62,000 bases of DNA, taken from positions 866,894 through 928,893 of the forward strand of contig CM022678.1 in the NCBI GenBank assembly GCA_012295275.1. The letters run 5' to 3'. The notes below the pieces were generated by a model. That model had not been told where the DNA came from. It saw only the letters and a program-made list of their open reading frames with translations, and searched no databases. Position 1 is the stretch's first letter. The number at the start of each line of letters is the position of its first letter. Below are positions 1 through 11,009 of this stretch, in pieces. The position numbers and the translations under genes are program-made. Origin of the DNA: Chrysomallon squamiferum. Lineage: Eukaryota > Mollusca > Gastropoda > Neomphalida > Peltospiridae.

Positions 1-172
1 AGTTTGTTACATTGTGATTAATACACTGGTGGAAATTATTATTATTATTGCTTTAATACTGCAAAGTACTTAGCGAATTTGTAGAAGAGTGCGGGTATAA
101 ACGGTATTATTTGATAGAGAATTAAAATGACAAATATATATCAAAGGGATGAACAGATATTTGTATTTTCAG

Positions 173-965
173 CTTGCACGGGAGAATATGTTGAAGAAAT
201 TTTTGCTGATTCTAAATTTCGTTTTCTGCAGTCGCCAGATTATCCTCTGAATTATCCAGAGTAAGTCGACACTTTGTAAACATTCTTATGTGTTGGTGTT
301 ATTTGGTTGTTGTTGCTTTTTATGTCGTTGTCGCTGTTGTTATTTATCGTAATTTCGTTTTCGTTGTTGTTATTTTGTCATTGTTGCTGCTCTTGTTTTG
401 TTTTTGTGTGTCTTATTTAATTGTTGTTTTCGATGTTATTTAGTTCTTGTTTTGCTTTCATTCCTTTCGTTGTTGCTGCTGCGATGTTGTTGACGTTGTT
501 GTTGCTGTTATTTCTTTGCTCTTCATTTTGTTGTTATTTCGTTGTTGTTGCTGCTGATGTTGTTATCACTTCATTGCTGCTGTTGTTGCTATTATTCTGT
601 GTGGTTGTTGCTGTTGCTATTATTATTATGTGTGGCTGTTGCTGTTGCTATTATTCTGTGTGGTTGTTGCTGTTGCTATTATTATGTGTGGCTGTTGCTG
701 TTACGTGTTTTCTAGCCAGTTGTTTGATGACGTGTGGACTATTTCAGTAACTACGCGTGTCGCTGGCGGATTTCTTCAAACTCGACATTCGTCGTTGAGG
801 TCATCACGCTGACCTTTCACCTCGAGAACACACAGGGCTGCAAATACGACTACCTGGAAATACGCGATGGTAAATACCAGCGTGAAATAACGTTACAATA
901 TCACACACACACACATTTATAAATACGTTATTATATTCATACTGCTGTTGCTTTTTTACTTGTTG

Positions 966-1016
<51 letters not shown>

Positions 1017-1071
1017 TTGGTGTTATTATTATCGCAATTATTATGATTACTATTATTGTTATTATTATTAT

Positions 1072-1103
<32 letters not shown>

Positions 1104-2231
1104 TTACTAGGATATTCAGAAGAGAATGCACTGTTGGGAAGATTCTGTGGTTTGTCTAAACCTGCACTACACAGCTCGGGACCACACCTGTTTATCAAAT
1201 TTCACAGCGACAACAGCAACAACTTCGCCGGCTTCAGACTGCAGTACCGAGCTACTGAAACACGTGAACGTTAGTGTACTTTTACAGTTTTAACTTACTA
1301 AACCTTCGTTTCTACACTGCCAGTCTAATTTTTATTCTCGCCTATTCTTAGTCCCTTTGTCTCTCTGTCTCTTTCTGTTTATTTTACCCCCCCCCTCTAT
1401 ATCTCTCTCTCTCTCATATTTTGACGACTTTTATATATATAAAAAACAAACACTAATATGACGACTATGGTTGTAGTTAGTGAATGCTTTAGTCGTTTTT
1501 ATCAACTACAAACATAAACATCACATTGATCCTTTTTTTTTATTTAATTGTAAGTTTGTTTTGTGCTTGTAGCCAGCTCAGCAGACGCGGTCAACCTGAC
1601 GACTGTCATGTCCAGTACGATCTCTCTGCTCGTCTTTCTCGCGATCGCGCTCACTGTCTTGTTCTGTCTGATGAGGATGAAGAGGAAGCGGGAGAGTGGA
1701 CGTCGAGCTGACGTCGTCGCTGACAGAGGACTGGACAGAACGTTCTGGGAACGCTGTGATCACCAGCACCACACCGTCCAGCCAACGCCTTTCATCATTT
1801 CCCCTCCTCCGTACGAGTTAGTGGTTAGTGACACGAGATTCGGTCTTCCCTTGGACGACCCCCCACCGTACAGCCCTGCCGAGTTCACCGTCGTTGACAA
1901 GGATCACTGTGACAACGTGATGAAGACGTCGAGCTCAGACACGGCACCAGAAGAACCACCAAGACCCTCCGCGTCACAGCAACAACTGACACAGTCACGT
2001 GATGTTCTAACTTTGTCTCAAATAAATGTGGCTAATTCTGGCTTAGGCAGCGATTCGGGAAATGGGTCACGTGTCGTCAGTCCGCGTGCTAGCTCGTGCA
2101 GAGACAGTCCCAGCGAAACAGCACACGTGTCTTCTTCTGGAGAAATACGCGCTGGACGCCAGTCGAGTCATCTCAACACCGAGATGAACTCCAGAACACT
2201 GCGACCTGGCTGTATCGAGACAGACGTGTAG
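173..2231 (+). CDS. CUB-domain single-pass membrane receptor, 3' part (partial at 5' end)
   Basis: Four coding exons join in phase: 173-260, 748-869, 1111-1263 and 1573-2231, each with AG/GT borders. The first three give one CUB domain: the SPDYPLNYP start, the CRWRI strand, CKYDYLEIRDG, then LLGRFCG, LFIKFHSD and GFRLQY. The last exon encodes a linker, a transmembrane helix (about STISLLVFLAIALTVLFCL), a basic stop-transfer segment (RMKRKR) and about 170 cytoplasmic residues. The tail has two PPPY motifs (SPPPYEL and DDPPPYSP), which are typical ligands of WW-domain ubiquitin ligases, and ends in ETDV, a class I PDZ ligand. CUB domains bind extracellular protein ligands. The architecture suggests a receptor or co-receptor with regulated trafficking; the ligand is unknown. 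The signal peptide and any earlier domains lie before the window, so the full domain count cannot be given. Confidence 0.88.
261..747 (+). other. CUB gene intron with GTT/GCT-rich low-complexity DNA
   Basis: The intron between the first two visible CUB exons consists largely of TTG, TGC and TTA triplets on the + strand, with imperfect copies of a TGTGTGGTTGTTGCTGTTGC unit around 600-700. Open frames here encode only leucine/valine/cysteine-rich low-complexity peptides and are not genes. Confidence 0.75.
966..1110. repeat. TTA/TAC trinucleotide microsatellites in CUB intron
   Basis: An uninterrupted run of about 16 TTA triplets (969-1014) is followed by an interrupted TTA/ATT stretch and then about 9 TAC triplets that run into the CUB exon acceptor at 1110. 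The trinucleotide run therefore sits immediately upstream of a splice acceptor. Confidence 0.9.
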
Positions 2232-2257
2232 TGACGTCATACACATACGTACGTACA

Positions 2258-2295
<38 letters not shown>

Positions 2296-3400
2296 AATTA
2301 CACATATGGTATTAAAATCATACATCAAACGTACTGAATTAAGTTAGCCACACACAACGGCAAACGTAGACATAATACTAAACATCCGCTTCAGTGCGCA
2401 TGCGTGCTTAGTTTTATTGTTACACCTCCTGTGTGATTTGTAAAATAACTGACACATACTAAATCACAGATGCATTAACATAATGTATTTAGTAACATTT
2501 TAGCACGCTAACCAATAATGTATTTGTGACGTCATTTAAATAAAATACATATGAGCAAACTATTTTTTTAATACTAACCACAAAAACGTTTGAACAATTT
2601 TTAGATTATTTTTAACCCTGTAGTGTGTCTGGGTTTGCTCCATATTATTCCAGATAATGTTTGTTTCAGAAAGAAACATCGTGTGTAGATAGTTATAGGA
2701 AAAACGAGCTGTATGTATGCGGTTGTGTTTGTGATATTCCGGTATAGTGAAAACATTCCACAGTATACTTTTATATGTTGGTTTATCTGTACGCAAAATT
2801 ATAGATATCTTTGTATCATTATAACTGAAATTAGCATGATTAATATTACATTTCCTGATTTGAAAACGACCAATGAAAGGACAACGTTGTTTATTTTTCA
2901 CAAATTAAATAAACAAATACGTAAATAAATATTACAACTGTGTCTGTTTTGTTGATTTTCAGAGTAATCATTTACTAACACATCTTTACTTTCTTCTGTA
3001 GTCATCTCGTTTCTGAGTTTCTCACAGCCTGTTAGTATATCACAACCTGTCTGTTAGTATATCACAACCTGTTAGTATCACACAACCTGACTGTTAGTAT
3101 ATCACAACCTGTTAGTATCACACAACCTGACTGTTAGTATATCACAACCTGTTAGTATCATACCTGTTAGTATATCACAACCTGTTAGTATCACACAACC
3201 TGACTGTTAGTATATCACAACCTGAGTTAGTATTTCACAACGTGACTGTATCTCACAACCTGTTAGTATCACACAACCTGTCTTTAGTATTTCACAACAC
3301 TGTATCTCACCCTGTTAGTATATCACAACCTGTTAGTATCTTTAGTATCAAACATGACAAAACAACCTGACTGTTAGTCACAACCTGTTAGTATCTCATG
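2232..3400. other. CUB gene 3' UTR and intergenic spacer with minisatellite
   Basis: A CA repeat (about 2260-2292) follows the CUB stop codon. The rest is AT-rich. From about 3020 to 3400 lies a degenerate minisatellite built from the phrase ACCTGTTAGTATATCACA (units roughly 18-37 bp, more than 15 imperfect copies). No coding potential was recognised. Confidence 0.7.
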
Positions 3401-4480
3401 TAATAAATAAAACATTTACTAATACGGAACAATTTTACAAAATAAAAAATATATATCAAAAATTTTGCATACAACATTAAAACATAACTTTAATTTTCAC
3501 ACATGAACAGTCTAATAGCAACACAAGTAATAATCAAGTCATCATGAATAATATAACAAAACTGATTTAAAAACTGTCTTGACTTTTCACTGACTGAATA
3601 ACCTGATCAAAATTAACATCAGTATTAGTATTGTTGTATTATTATTGGAAACAAAAATATCTTAACATATTTTTGAACTGAATTGTGCAATAAATCCCCC
3701 AAAGTGTTTCAGTGAAAATTTCATAAACATACACAGAATTAGTTCTTATGTACAAATACAACACACACAGCACATTTGAAGAAAAAGGAAAAACTATACA
3801 ATGTTAATACAATATTTGTGTAGAAACAAAAACTACACCAAACATTAATACACTATTTGAATAGATATAATAGACTATAAAATATGATAATACAATATTT
3901 GTGTAGAAACAAAAACTACACCAAACATTATTACGATATTTGAATAAATACAGTAGATTAATACAGTATTCATATAGAAGGCAAAAAAAAAAACCATACA
4001 GTAACACAATATCTGAATAGAAACAATTTACAGTATCTAGATACACACCAGACTACACAGCAATATAGTTACACACACTTACACTGAAACAATATCACAT
4101 TAAGAATCATTAAAAATGAACCTGTTCAAGCTGAAACAACATAAGTAGTCAAGGTATTTCAGCATGAAGTAGAAAATCAAGGATCTTTGTATCACAGAAA
4201 TTAGATACAAAATTTACATTTCTTCACAACAGTTATTTTGTTTATTATGAACATCAATTTAATTGAAAGATATTATTTCTGCCGAATTCTAAAATACTTT
4301 CAGCAGGTAATCTTCCACTTAAAAGTGACAGTCTGTCTGTGTACATGAAGTATTAAATTGAAAAGTTCAGGGATTTTATATCAAAATGTATTTATCTGTT
4401 ACTATCTTTAGCATCATGCTTCTGCAAATACAAAACCTAATCCATTTTGTTACGATGAAATCTTCAAGTCTTAGCTTTAT
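3400..4480 (-). other. 3' UTR of ANK1, homologous to the 3' flank of ANK2
   Basis: This stretch follows the ANK1 coding region on the minus strand. It aligns by eye to about 47490-48780, which lies after ANK2: both contain the same phrases in the same order, for example CAGTATTAGTATTGTTGTAT and AATAATCAAGTCATCATGAA. It includes a degenerate AT-rich repeat around 3790-4040 with the core ACAATATTTG-AATAG. The shared 3' flank indicates that the two genes arose by duplication of a whole locus, not only of coding exons. The polyadenylation site was not fixed. Confidence 0.65.
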
Positions 4481-4643
4481 CAAGAGGAGTTTCACCAATG
4501 GAAATAACAATATTTATATCAACACCTTTTTCAGCTGCTAGGTGTAAAATAGAATTGTTATCATTGTCTGTTAAATTAGGATCAGCATCATGTTCCAATA
4601 AATACAAAACTATTTTATTCTGTTTATAGTTCATGTGAGAAGA
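4465..4643 (-). pseudogene. Out-of-frame, shortened terminal ankyrin repeat of ANK1
   Basis: After the stop codon at 4631 a second minus-strand frame continues with a recognisable ankyrin repeat (VLYLLEHDADPNLTDND, then LHLAAEKGVDIN) and ends at a TGA. The helix segment normally found between LHLAAE and KGVDIN (about a dozen residues in sibling repeats) is missing. Compared with the other repeats, a few bases are lost at the frame change, where siblings read roughly ACAGCTTTGAAC and this copy reads ACATGAAC. It looks like decay of the C-terminal repeat, so the annotated protein ends early at GETPLLT. Confidence 0.6.
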
Positions 4644-7600
4644 GGAGTTTCACCAGAACTGTTTTTAATGTTTACATCAGCATCTTTTTCAATCAGTGCT
4701 GTCACAATTTCTGTATTTCCTTGTTTAGCTGCTAAGTGTAAAACAGAATTGTTATCATTGTCTGTTAAATTAGGATTAGCTCCATTTTTCAGTAAATACA
4801 ATGCAACTTCGCTATAACGAGAGGACACAGCCTCAAGTTCGTCAGAATGGCATTCATAGTAATTCAAAACTGTAAAAAGAGGAGTTTCACCTCTACTGTT
4901 TTTAATGTTTACATCAACACCTTTTTCAATCAGTGTTGTCACAATTTCTATATTTCCTTGTTCAGCTGCTAAGTGTAAAACAGAATTGCTATCACTGTCT
5001 GTTAAAATAGGATCAGCTTCATGGTCTAGTAAATACAAAACTACACTGTTCGCATTAGAGTTCACACCTGTAATAAGAGGAGTTTCACCTTTCAAGTTTC
5101 TAATGTTAACTTCCACACCTTTTTTAATCAGTGCTGTCACAATTTCTAGATTTTGACGTTCAGCTGCTATGTGTAAGACAGTATTGTGATATATGTCTGC
5201 TGAATTAGGATCAGCTCCATGTTCTAGTAAATACAAGACTACTTTGTTCTTATGGGAGTTCAAAGCTGTAATAAGAGGAGTTTCATCTTTATTGTTTTTA
5301 AGATTCACTTCAATACCTTTTTCAATCAGTACTGTCACAATGTCTACATTTCCATGTTTAGCTGCTTCATGTAAAACAGAATTCGTTTTGTCGGTTAAAT
5401 TAGTATCAGCTCCTTGTTTCAGTAAGTATAAAGCTATTTCTGGTCTGCTATAGCATAAGGATAAAAAAAGAGGAGTTTGACCTTCAGTGTTAATTACATT
5501 TATTTGAACACCTTTTTTTACTACTTTTTTTACTACTTCTTTTACCACTTTTATGTCAATTTGAGATGCTATGTGCAATGCCGAATTGTTTTGTTTATCT
5601 GTTATATTAGTATCAGCACCATTTTGCAGTAACAACAAAGCTATTTCCTTTCTGAGCCTCACTGCTTTTGCAGCTTCATGAAGTGCAGTTTCTCCCTGAC
5701 TGTTTACAGCATTAACATCAGCATTTCTCTCTATCAGTGATTTTAACATATCTAAGTCACCACGCAGAACTGAAATGTGGAGAGGTGAGTCTGAAGGCAA
5801 CAGTTTTAATTTAGTTTCCTCTTCAAACAATTCAGTCAATTTCAGGTTAACAGCTACATTCACATTAGGATCAGCTCCTTTATCAAGTAGACACTGAACA
5901 ACATCTACTCTGTTAAACATCACTGCTACTTTCAGTACTTCACCTTTCTTCCAGTTGTTCTCATCTGTATCATTACCTATGTGGTCAATGAGAAAATTCA
6001 CTGTGTCAGTAGATCCCCACATTGCTGCTGCTAAAAGTACTTTATCTCTGTTCTCATCATTTATACAATCAGGTTTGAGTTTCACTATTTCTTTTATAAC
6101 ACTTGAAGTACTCTGACCAGCAGCAATGACAGCAATGTCTTTAGTTTTGTTTATTATATCAAAGTTAACCAGTTTCTTAAACAGACGGCTTACATCAACA
6201 ACTTTAGAAGTCTCTGAGTTCTCCAAATACTTGCCATCTGCCTCGTAACTGGATTTAAGTCTTACTTGTCTGTGGAATCTAACCAATAACAGTTTCACAG
6301 CTTCTTCTTTCATTTCACTGTTCTGTTTCTCATTGTTTATCATGTCAGCTAACAGACAGGCAATGTTCATGTTACCTGAATAAACAGAAACAAGTAACAG
6401 ATGTAAATAGTTCTTCAAGTTCATCTCTTTTTTATATAGTAACAGATCTTTCAGTATGGTAGCACTGTCTGTTTTTGAACAAGCAGCTGCACTGAATGTA
6501 TCAAATGTTGGAATAACACCTGATTCTAGCAACATTCTCACAACATCTTCATCACCAAACAAACAAGAAATATCCAAAAGTTCTTTCATTACAGATGTTA
6601 GTTTCATGTTACACAGATTTGATGTGAAAAATCTTGACAATGTTCTTAGTCCATTCACAACACACTCACTTGTAACATATGATGAATCTACAGACTTTTC
6701 TTCAACTTCTAAGTACCATTTGTGACTAGAATGAAATTCTGAATCACGGTCAAGAAGACATAAAATACAGCTAAATATTTCATCAGCTGCTTCTGCATGT
6801 ACACATGATGTATAAAAATATTGATTCTGATCTTGTCTGTATAGTTCTTGATGCAGTATTTCAGACAACCTACCATAAAATACCTTTTCCTGCATGAGGT
6901 ATTTTAAAAAGTCTTCATCTTTCAGTGATGGATGTGAAATAATTCCTTTGAAATTGTCTGATGCCAGCAGGTCAGTGAATCTGCGAGCAAGAACATCAAA
7001 GCAGTCAGGTTTCACAGTCATTGTAATGTGACTTTTGTTAGACACTCCAGGTGTCACAACATATTCTAACAACATGGAGACAGGACACTTTTCTAGCAAT
7101 TCTGCTGCTTTCTCTGGAAACTGTGATGAAAACATCAGAAACAAAGAGTCAAACACTGACTGGTGAATAAATGTGTATTTATTGTCACAACACTTCAAAT
7201 AGGTACCACACAGTACATCAGCTGTTTCCTTGATATCTGTAAGATTAGTGTTTTTTACACTCAGACAGACTTGCTCCAGCAAGTTTATTAATTTCATTAT
7301 GTCACTGTTGGTGTCACTTTCAAAAGGGTCCAGTGAATCAATGCTGAGACTGCCTTGTTTGAACATGATCAGCAGTAGAACCAAGTAATTAATCTGTGAA
7401 GATTTGTCAGTTTTCAAATTTTCCAGCTCTTCTTTGAGATATTCTACAGGTTTCTTAAAAAACTCGACTCCTCTTTTCTGTGCATCACTTAAATTAACAT
7501 AATACACACACATCTGAGGAAATCCTAACTGTGTACATGAATTGTAAATGACAGCCTTTTTATCAGTTTCATCCATTTTAACATCCTTTTGTTCAAGATA

Positions 7601-8359
7601 TTTGTTTAGAATTTTTTCCTTTTCATCATCATCCAGACAACAGTCATCATTCTGCAGATCAAGAACATGTTTCTCATTAAAGAGGTCAAATTCCTTCAAA
7701 CTAATTTCAGTTTCTGAAAATATTTTTTTTCTCAAAGTAATAATACATTTCAAAGAACCATCCTGAACAAGATTCCAGATCACTGGAAATTTCTGTTCCC
7801 ATGAGTCTATAAAATCTGAAACAAGATTAGTCTTACCATATATATCATCAATGAGAACAACACATTTCTTATTTCTAAATAGAGAGATGTCACTGAATTC
7901 ATAGTGGTGAGTCAGCAAGTAAGATTCTCTTTTTTCTTCATTTTCTATCTCTCTCATCATACTCAAAGCCAGAGTTGTCTTTCCTGAACCTGGACATCCT
8001 ACTACAATCACAACACCATGCTTCTTCAAAAGTGCAACACCTCTTTCTTCTGCTCTTGTTTTAACATAGACATTTCTGTCAACTGAATTTAACTGTGACC
8101 TGGTAGACTCTGTACAACAACATTAAAAATGTAACATCTATTATTAATTGTTTTGAACATATTTGACTATTTAAATATCAATGATATAACTTTTTACATT
8201 ATCAGATGTGAAGTTTTAGAAAAAAGAATGCAATAGTTAGTTGTCATAATTTTAGTTCATCAAAATTTAATGACAATAGGAAAATGTCACATCTATAGAT
8301 GGTGTAAAAGTAACAAGATGATTATCTTGTTATTTATAAATGTTTTTGAAAACTACACA

Positions 8360-8391
<32 letters not shown>

Positions 8392-9577
8392 CTTTGACAT
8401 TAGATGCTTGTCCATCACTCTTTGCTGAAATAATATAAAAATAAAACAAGTTTATGTTATTGATGATGAGTAAAAGAGAATAAGTTATCTTTACAATTAC
8501 TCTGCAAATTATTCTTATCACTGATATTATTTAGTTATTGTTATTTTTTATATTATTTTTATTATTATTGTATGTTTATAGTATTATGTTTGTGTGTATG
8601 TGTATGTTTCTATGTATTATATCTCTGTATGTTCATGATTCAATGTATTATGGATTATGTTCATATTTCTATGTATTATGTATGTTTGTGGGAATGTATG
8701 TGCATGTTTCTATGTATCGTGTCTGTGTATGTTCATGTTTCTATGTATCATGTTTGTTTGTGTGTGTATGTGCATGTTTCTCTGTATTGTGTTTGTGTGT
8801 ATGTATGTGCATGTTTCTATGTATCATGTTTGTTTGTGTGTGTATGTATGTGCATGTTTCTATATATTATGCCTGTGTGTGCATCTTCATGCTTTTATGT
8901 ATTATTTCTGTGTGCATGTTTCTATGTTGTTCAGTTACACTGACAGAAATGTACTAATGTCTACTGTGATGTGTATTCTGTTATTTGTTAACACATAGAG
9001 AGATGAAAGCTTTCAGTTTTTAACTTACTGATTTTAATAACTTGATTTCCCAACGCAACATTCCTGTTATTAGATAGATTCTGGTAATTCAGAACTGTGC
9101 TGATATTTACATTGTGTTCTACCACTGGTTGTATTCTTCCAGTACCTTTGTCAACTGAGTGAAAGAAATTATCTAAATTCACAATTTATAAATATAATTT
9201 TGAGAAGCATTTTCATCTGCATGTAGAGATATGACAGTGTATAGTGTTTATACAGTCTGTCCGAACAGTATTTCTGAACATAATAATAAAATTATATCCT
9301 CTAAAAAAATGTGTTTAATATTGTTAACTAATTATGCATAAAACAATCTAACAAAAACCAGACCAAAATCTTTAACTTGTTAAATTGTTATGAATATAAA
9401 ACAAAAATATGAACTTTACAAAGCATAACAAATTAACAAAAATATGTTAAAAAGTAGACAGGAATTGAAATACTTCATTATTAAACTTTTAAAGATATAA
9501 AAAAATGCTGTCATACTTTCTAAGGAAGAAACATTTGTGAAATTAGATGAATTTTCTGAATTCTCTTTGTCATCCAT
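4631..9577 (-). CDS. STAND-type P-loop NTPase with ankyrin repeats (ANK1)
   Basis: Coding exons are 9577-9517 (5' exon border 9586), 9154-9029, 8424-8392 and 8109-4631. All junctions are in phase and give about 1,232 residues. The start is the ATG at 9577 (MDDKENSENSS). A short N-terminal region from three small exons precedes the NTPase. The NTPase has a Walker A motif (GCPGSGKTT) and a Walker B motif (CVVLIDDIYG) about 50 residues later. It resembles the nSTAND3-like NTPases common in mollusc ankyrin proteins; I infer that family by memory of its layout. A long alpha-helical region follows, then roughly a dozen ankyrin repeats (VLHEAAKHGNVDIVTVLIEKG type) to the C-terminus. No signal peptide or membrane helix was seen, so it is probably cytosolic. 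STAND proteins act as ligand-triggered oligomerising switches; a sensor role is inferred. The reading frame breaks near the C-terminus at 4631. Confidence 0.85.
8545..8935 (+). repeat. Degenerate GT-rich minisatellite in ANK1 intron
   Basis: Imperfect copies of a unit of about 35-45 bp contain TGTTTCTATGTATCATGTTT and a GTGTGTATGTGCA arm. Because the array lacks stops in several + frames it creates long overlapping Cys/Val/Tyr-rich reading frames. These are repeat artefacts inside an intron of the minus-strand gene. Confidence 0.8.
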
Positions 9578-10512
9578 AACTGCGAGCTGTAAAAAATAAT
9601 TTAATGATTTTTTAATCACCTAAATGAAAACAATGTTGTTTTATCTTAATACATTGTATTCACAGTTATAAGTGGTCAAACTTATGATTAAAGAGAATTC
9701 AGATAACAAAACACAAGAGGAGAAACCCACTGCCACCACTTCATGGTCTACTCTTTATCGTTAACAAACAAGTGCTATTTCATTTACACCTACCCACAGA
9801 TAGTACCTACTATAGCAATTTCATACTGTTGTAATTCATTACTTTTGCATCATATTAGAATCAGTTCATTTGAAACATTTATGATAAATAACTGTCATAA
9901 TCTACAGTATTTACAAATATTTTCTAGACTGTAATACTAAATTAGTCTATAAAATAATTATCACAATAGTCATACACAGATATACTTTTTAGTTTTATTG
10001 TAAATATAATAACTGTTAGAATAGTTATACTTAAAATAGTTTTGTAGTAAATGTAATTATCACATATATTAATTTTTATTTAAATAAAATAATTCTCATA
10101 GTATTATTCAAAATTATATATTAGATTTGAAGTAAATGTACTATTTATCAGACTTGCTATTCAAAGTAACATGTTTGTTTTGTAGTAAATATAATAATTT
10201 CTTTGCTTATTCTCAGTTATAACTTTTTTTCTTTTTTTTTTAAACTACAGTAAATGTAATAATTATCACAACAGTGTACTAAGATATATATTTGTTTAAT
10301 AAAACCTGGACCCAGCTTGTGACTAGCTTTGACAACTGAAGTTTTATCAGTCTTCCACTGTACGCTTATAATATTAAATTTTACTATTTTTACTGGCAAT
10401 CACATTTATCAGACTTGAATGTGAATATGTACATGTATATGTGTTTATGTGTTTCTGCTTCTGTTTGTGTGTAAATGTAAGTAATTTGAACAAATAAAGC
10501 ATTTACTTACTT

Positions 10513-11007
10513 ATGTTGTTACAATTCAGTTTAACCCATCTTTAGACTTTAGCTGTTTCATGCTAAACCAGTTTTCTGTCACTGGTCATACAACTCTTCT
10601 GTCCTGTCAATAAAACAATAAAAAAACTTACATACTGATTTAACTTGTTTCTTAAATTAATACTGTCAAGTAATACATTTTCCTTTTTTATTATTATGAA
10701 AATATTTACCTAAAAATTAATTTAAAAAACTCTAAAAAAAATGAAGAATTTTCTGTTAAGAAAAAAGAAAGAAAAATACTAGAAAATCCATTGTAACTGC
10801 CATTTTTCAAAACATCAAAAATTATTAATGGACTCTGTTGTTCTTTTTCAAAATACTGACTGCAGAATCAGATATGTATACTGAAACATCACTCTCAAAA
10901 CATTTACTTACTTTAATTCAGTTTAACCCATCTTTAGATTTTAGTTGTTTTATGTTAAACCACTTGTAAGTAATTGACCATACAGCTCTTCAGTCCTATC
11001 AACAGAA
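10513..11007 (-). repeat. Pair of exon-like repeated segments in the ANK1 5' region
   Basis: Two direct copies (about 10513-10608 and 10915-11007) share TCTAAAGATGGGTTAAACTG on the minus strand. Each begins after an AG acceptor-like tract and ends at a GTAAGTAA donor-like sequence. They lie between the ANK1 5' UTR exon at 13.4 kb and the ATG exon at 9.6 kb, so they may be alternative non-coding 5' exons. A third, inverted and diverged copy at about 40975-41025 suggests that they may instead be fragments of a dispersed repeat. No open reading frame crosses them. Confidence 0.5.
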
Positions 11008-11009
11008 CA

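Noticed and set aside
421-812. Leucine/valine/cysteine-rich open frames on the + strand
   Set aside because: Translation of GTT/GCT-rich intron sequence of the CUB gene; no start context, no domain.
3020-3400. CRISPR-like array of regular repeats
   Set aside because: Units are irregular in length, there are no unique spacers, and the DNA is eukaryotic; it is a minisatellite.
4905-5453. Plus-strand frames opposite ANK1 and ANK2
   Set aside because: Antisense shadows of the ankyrin coding sequence; no independent features.
8538-8998. Overlapping Cys/Val/Tyr-rich frames
   Set aside because: Minisatellite inside an intron of the minus-strand ANK1 gene.
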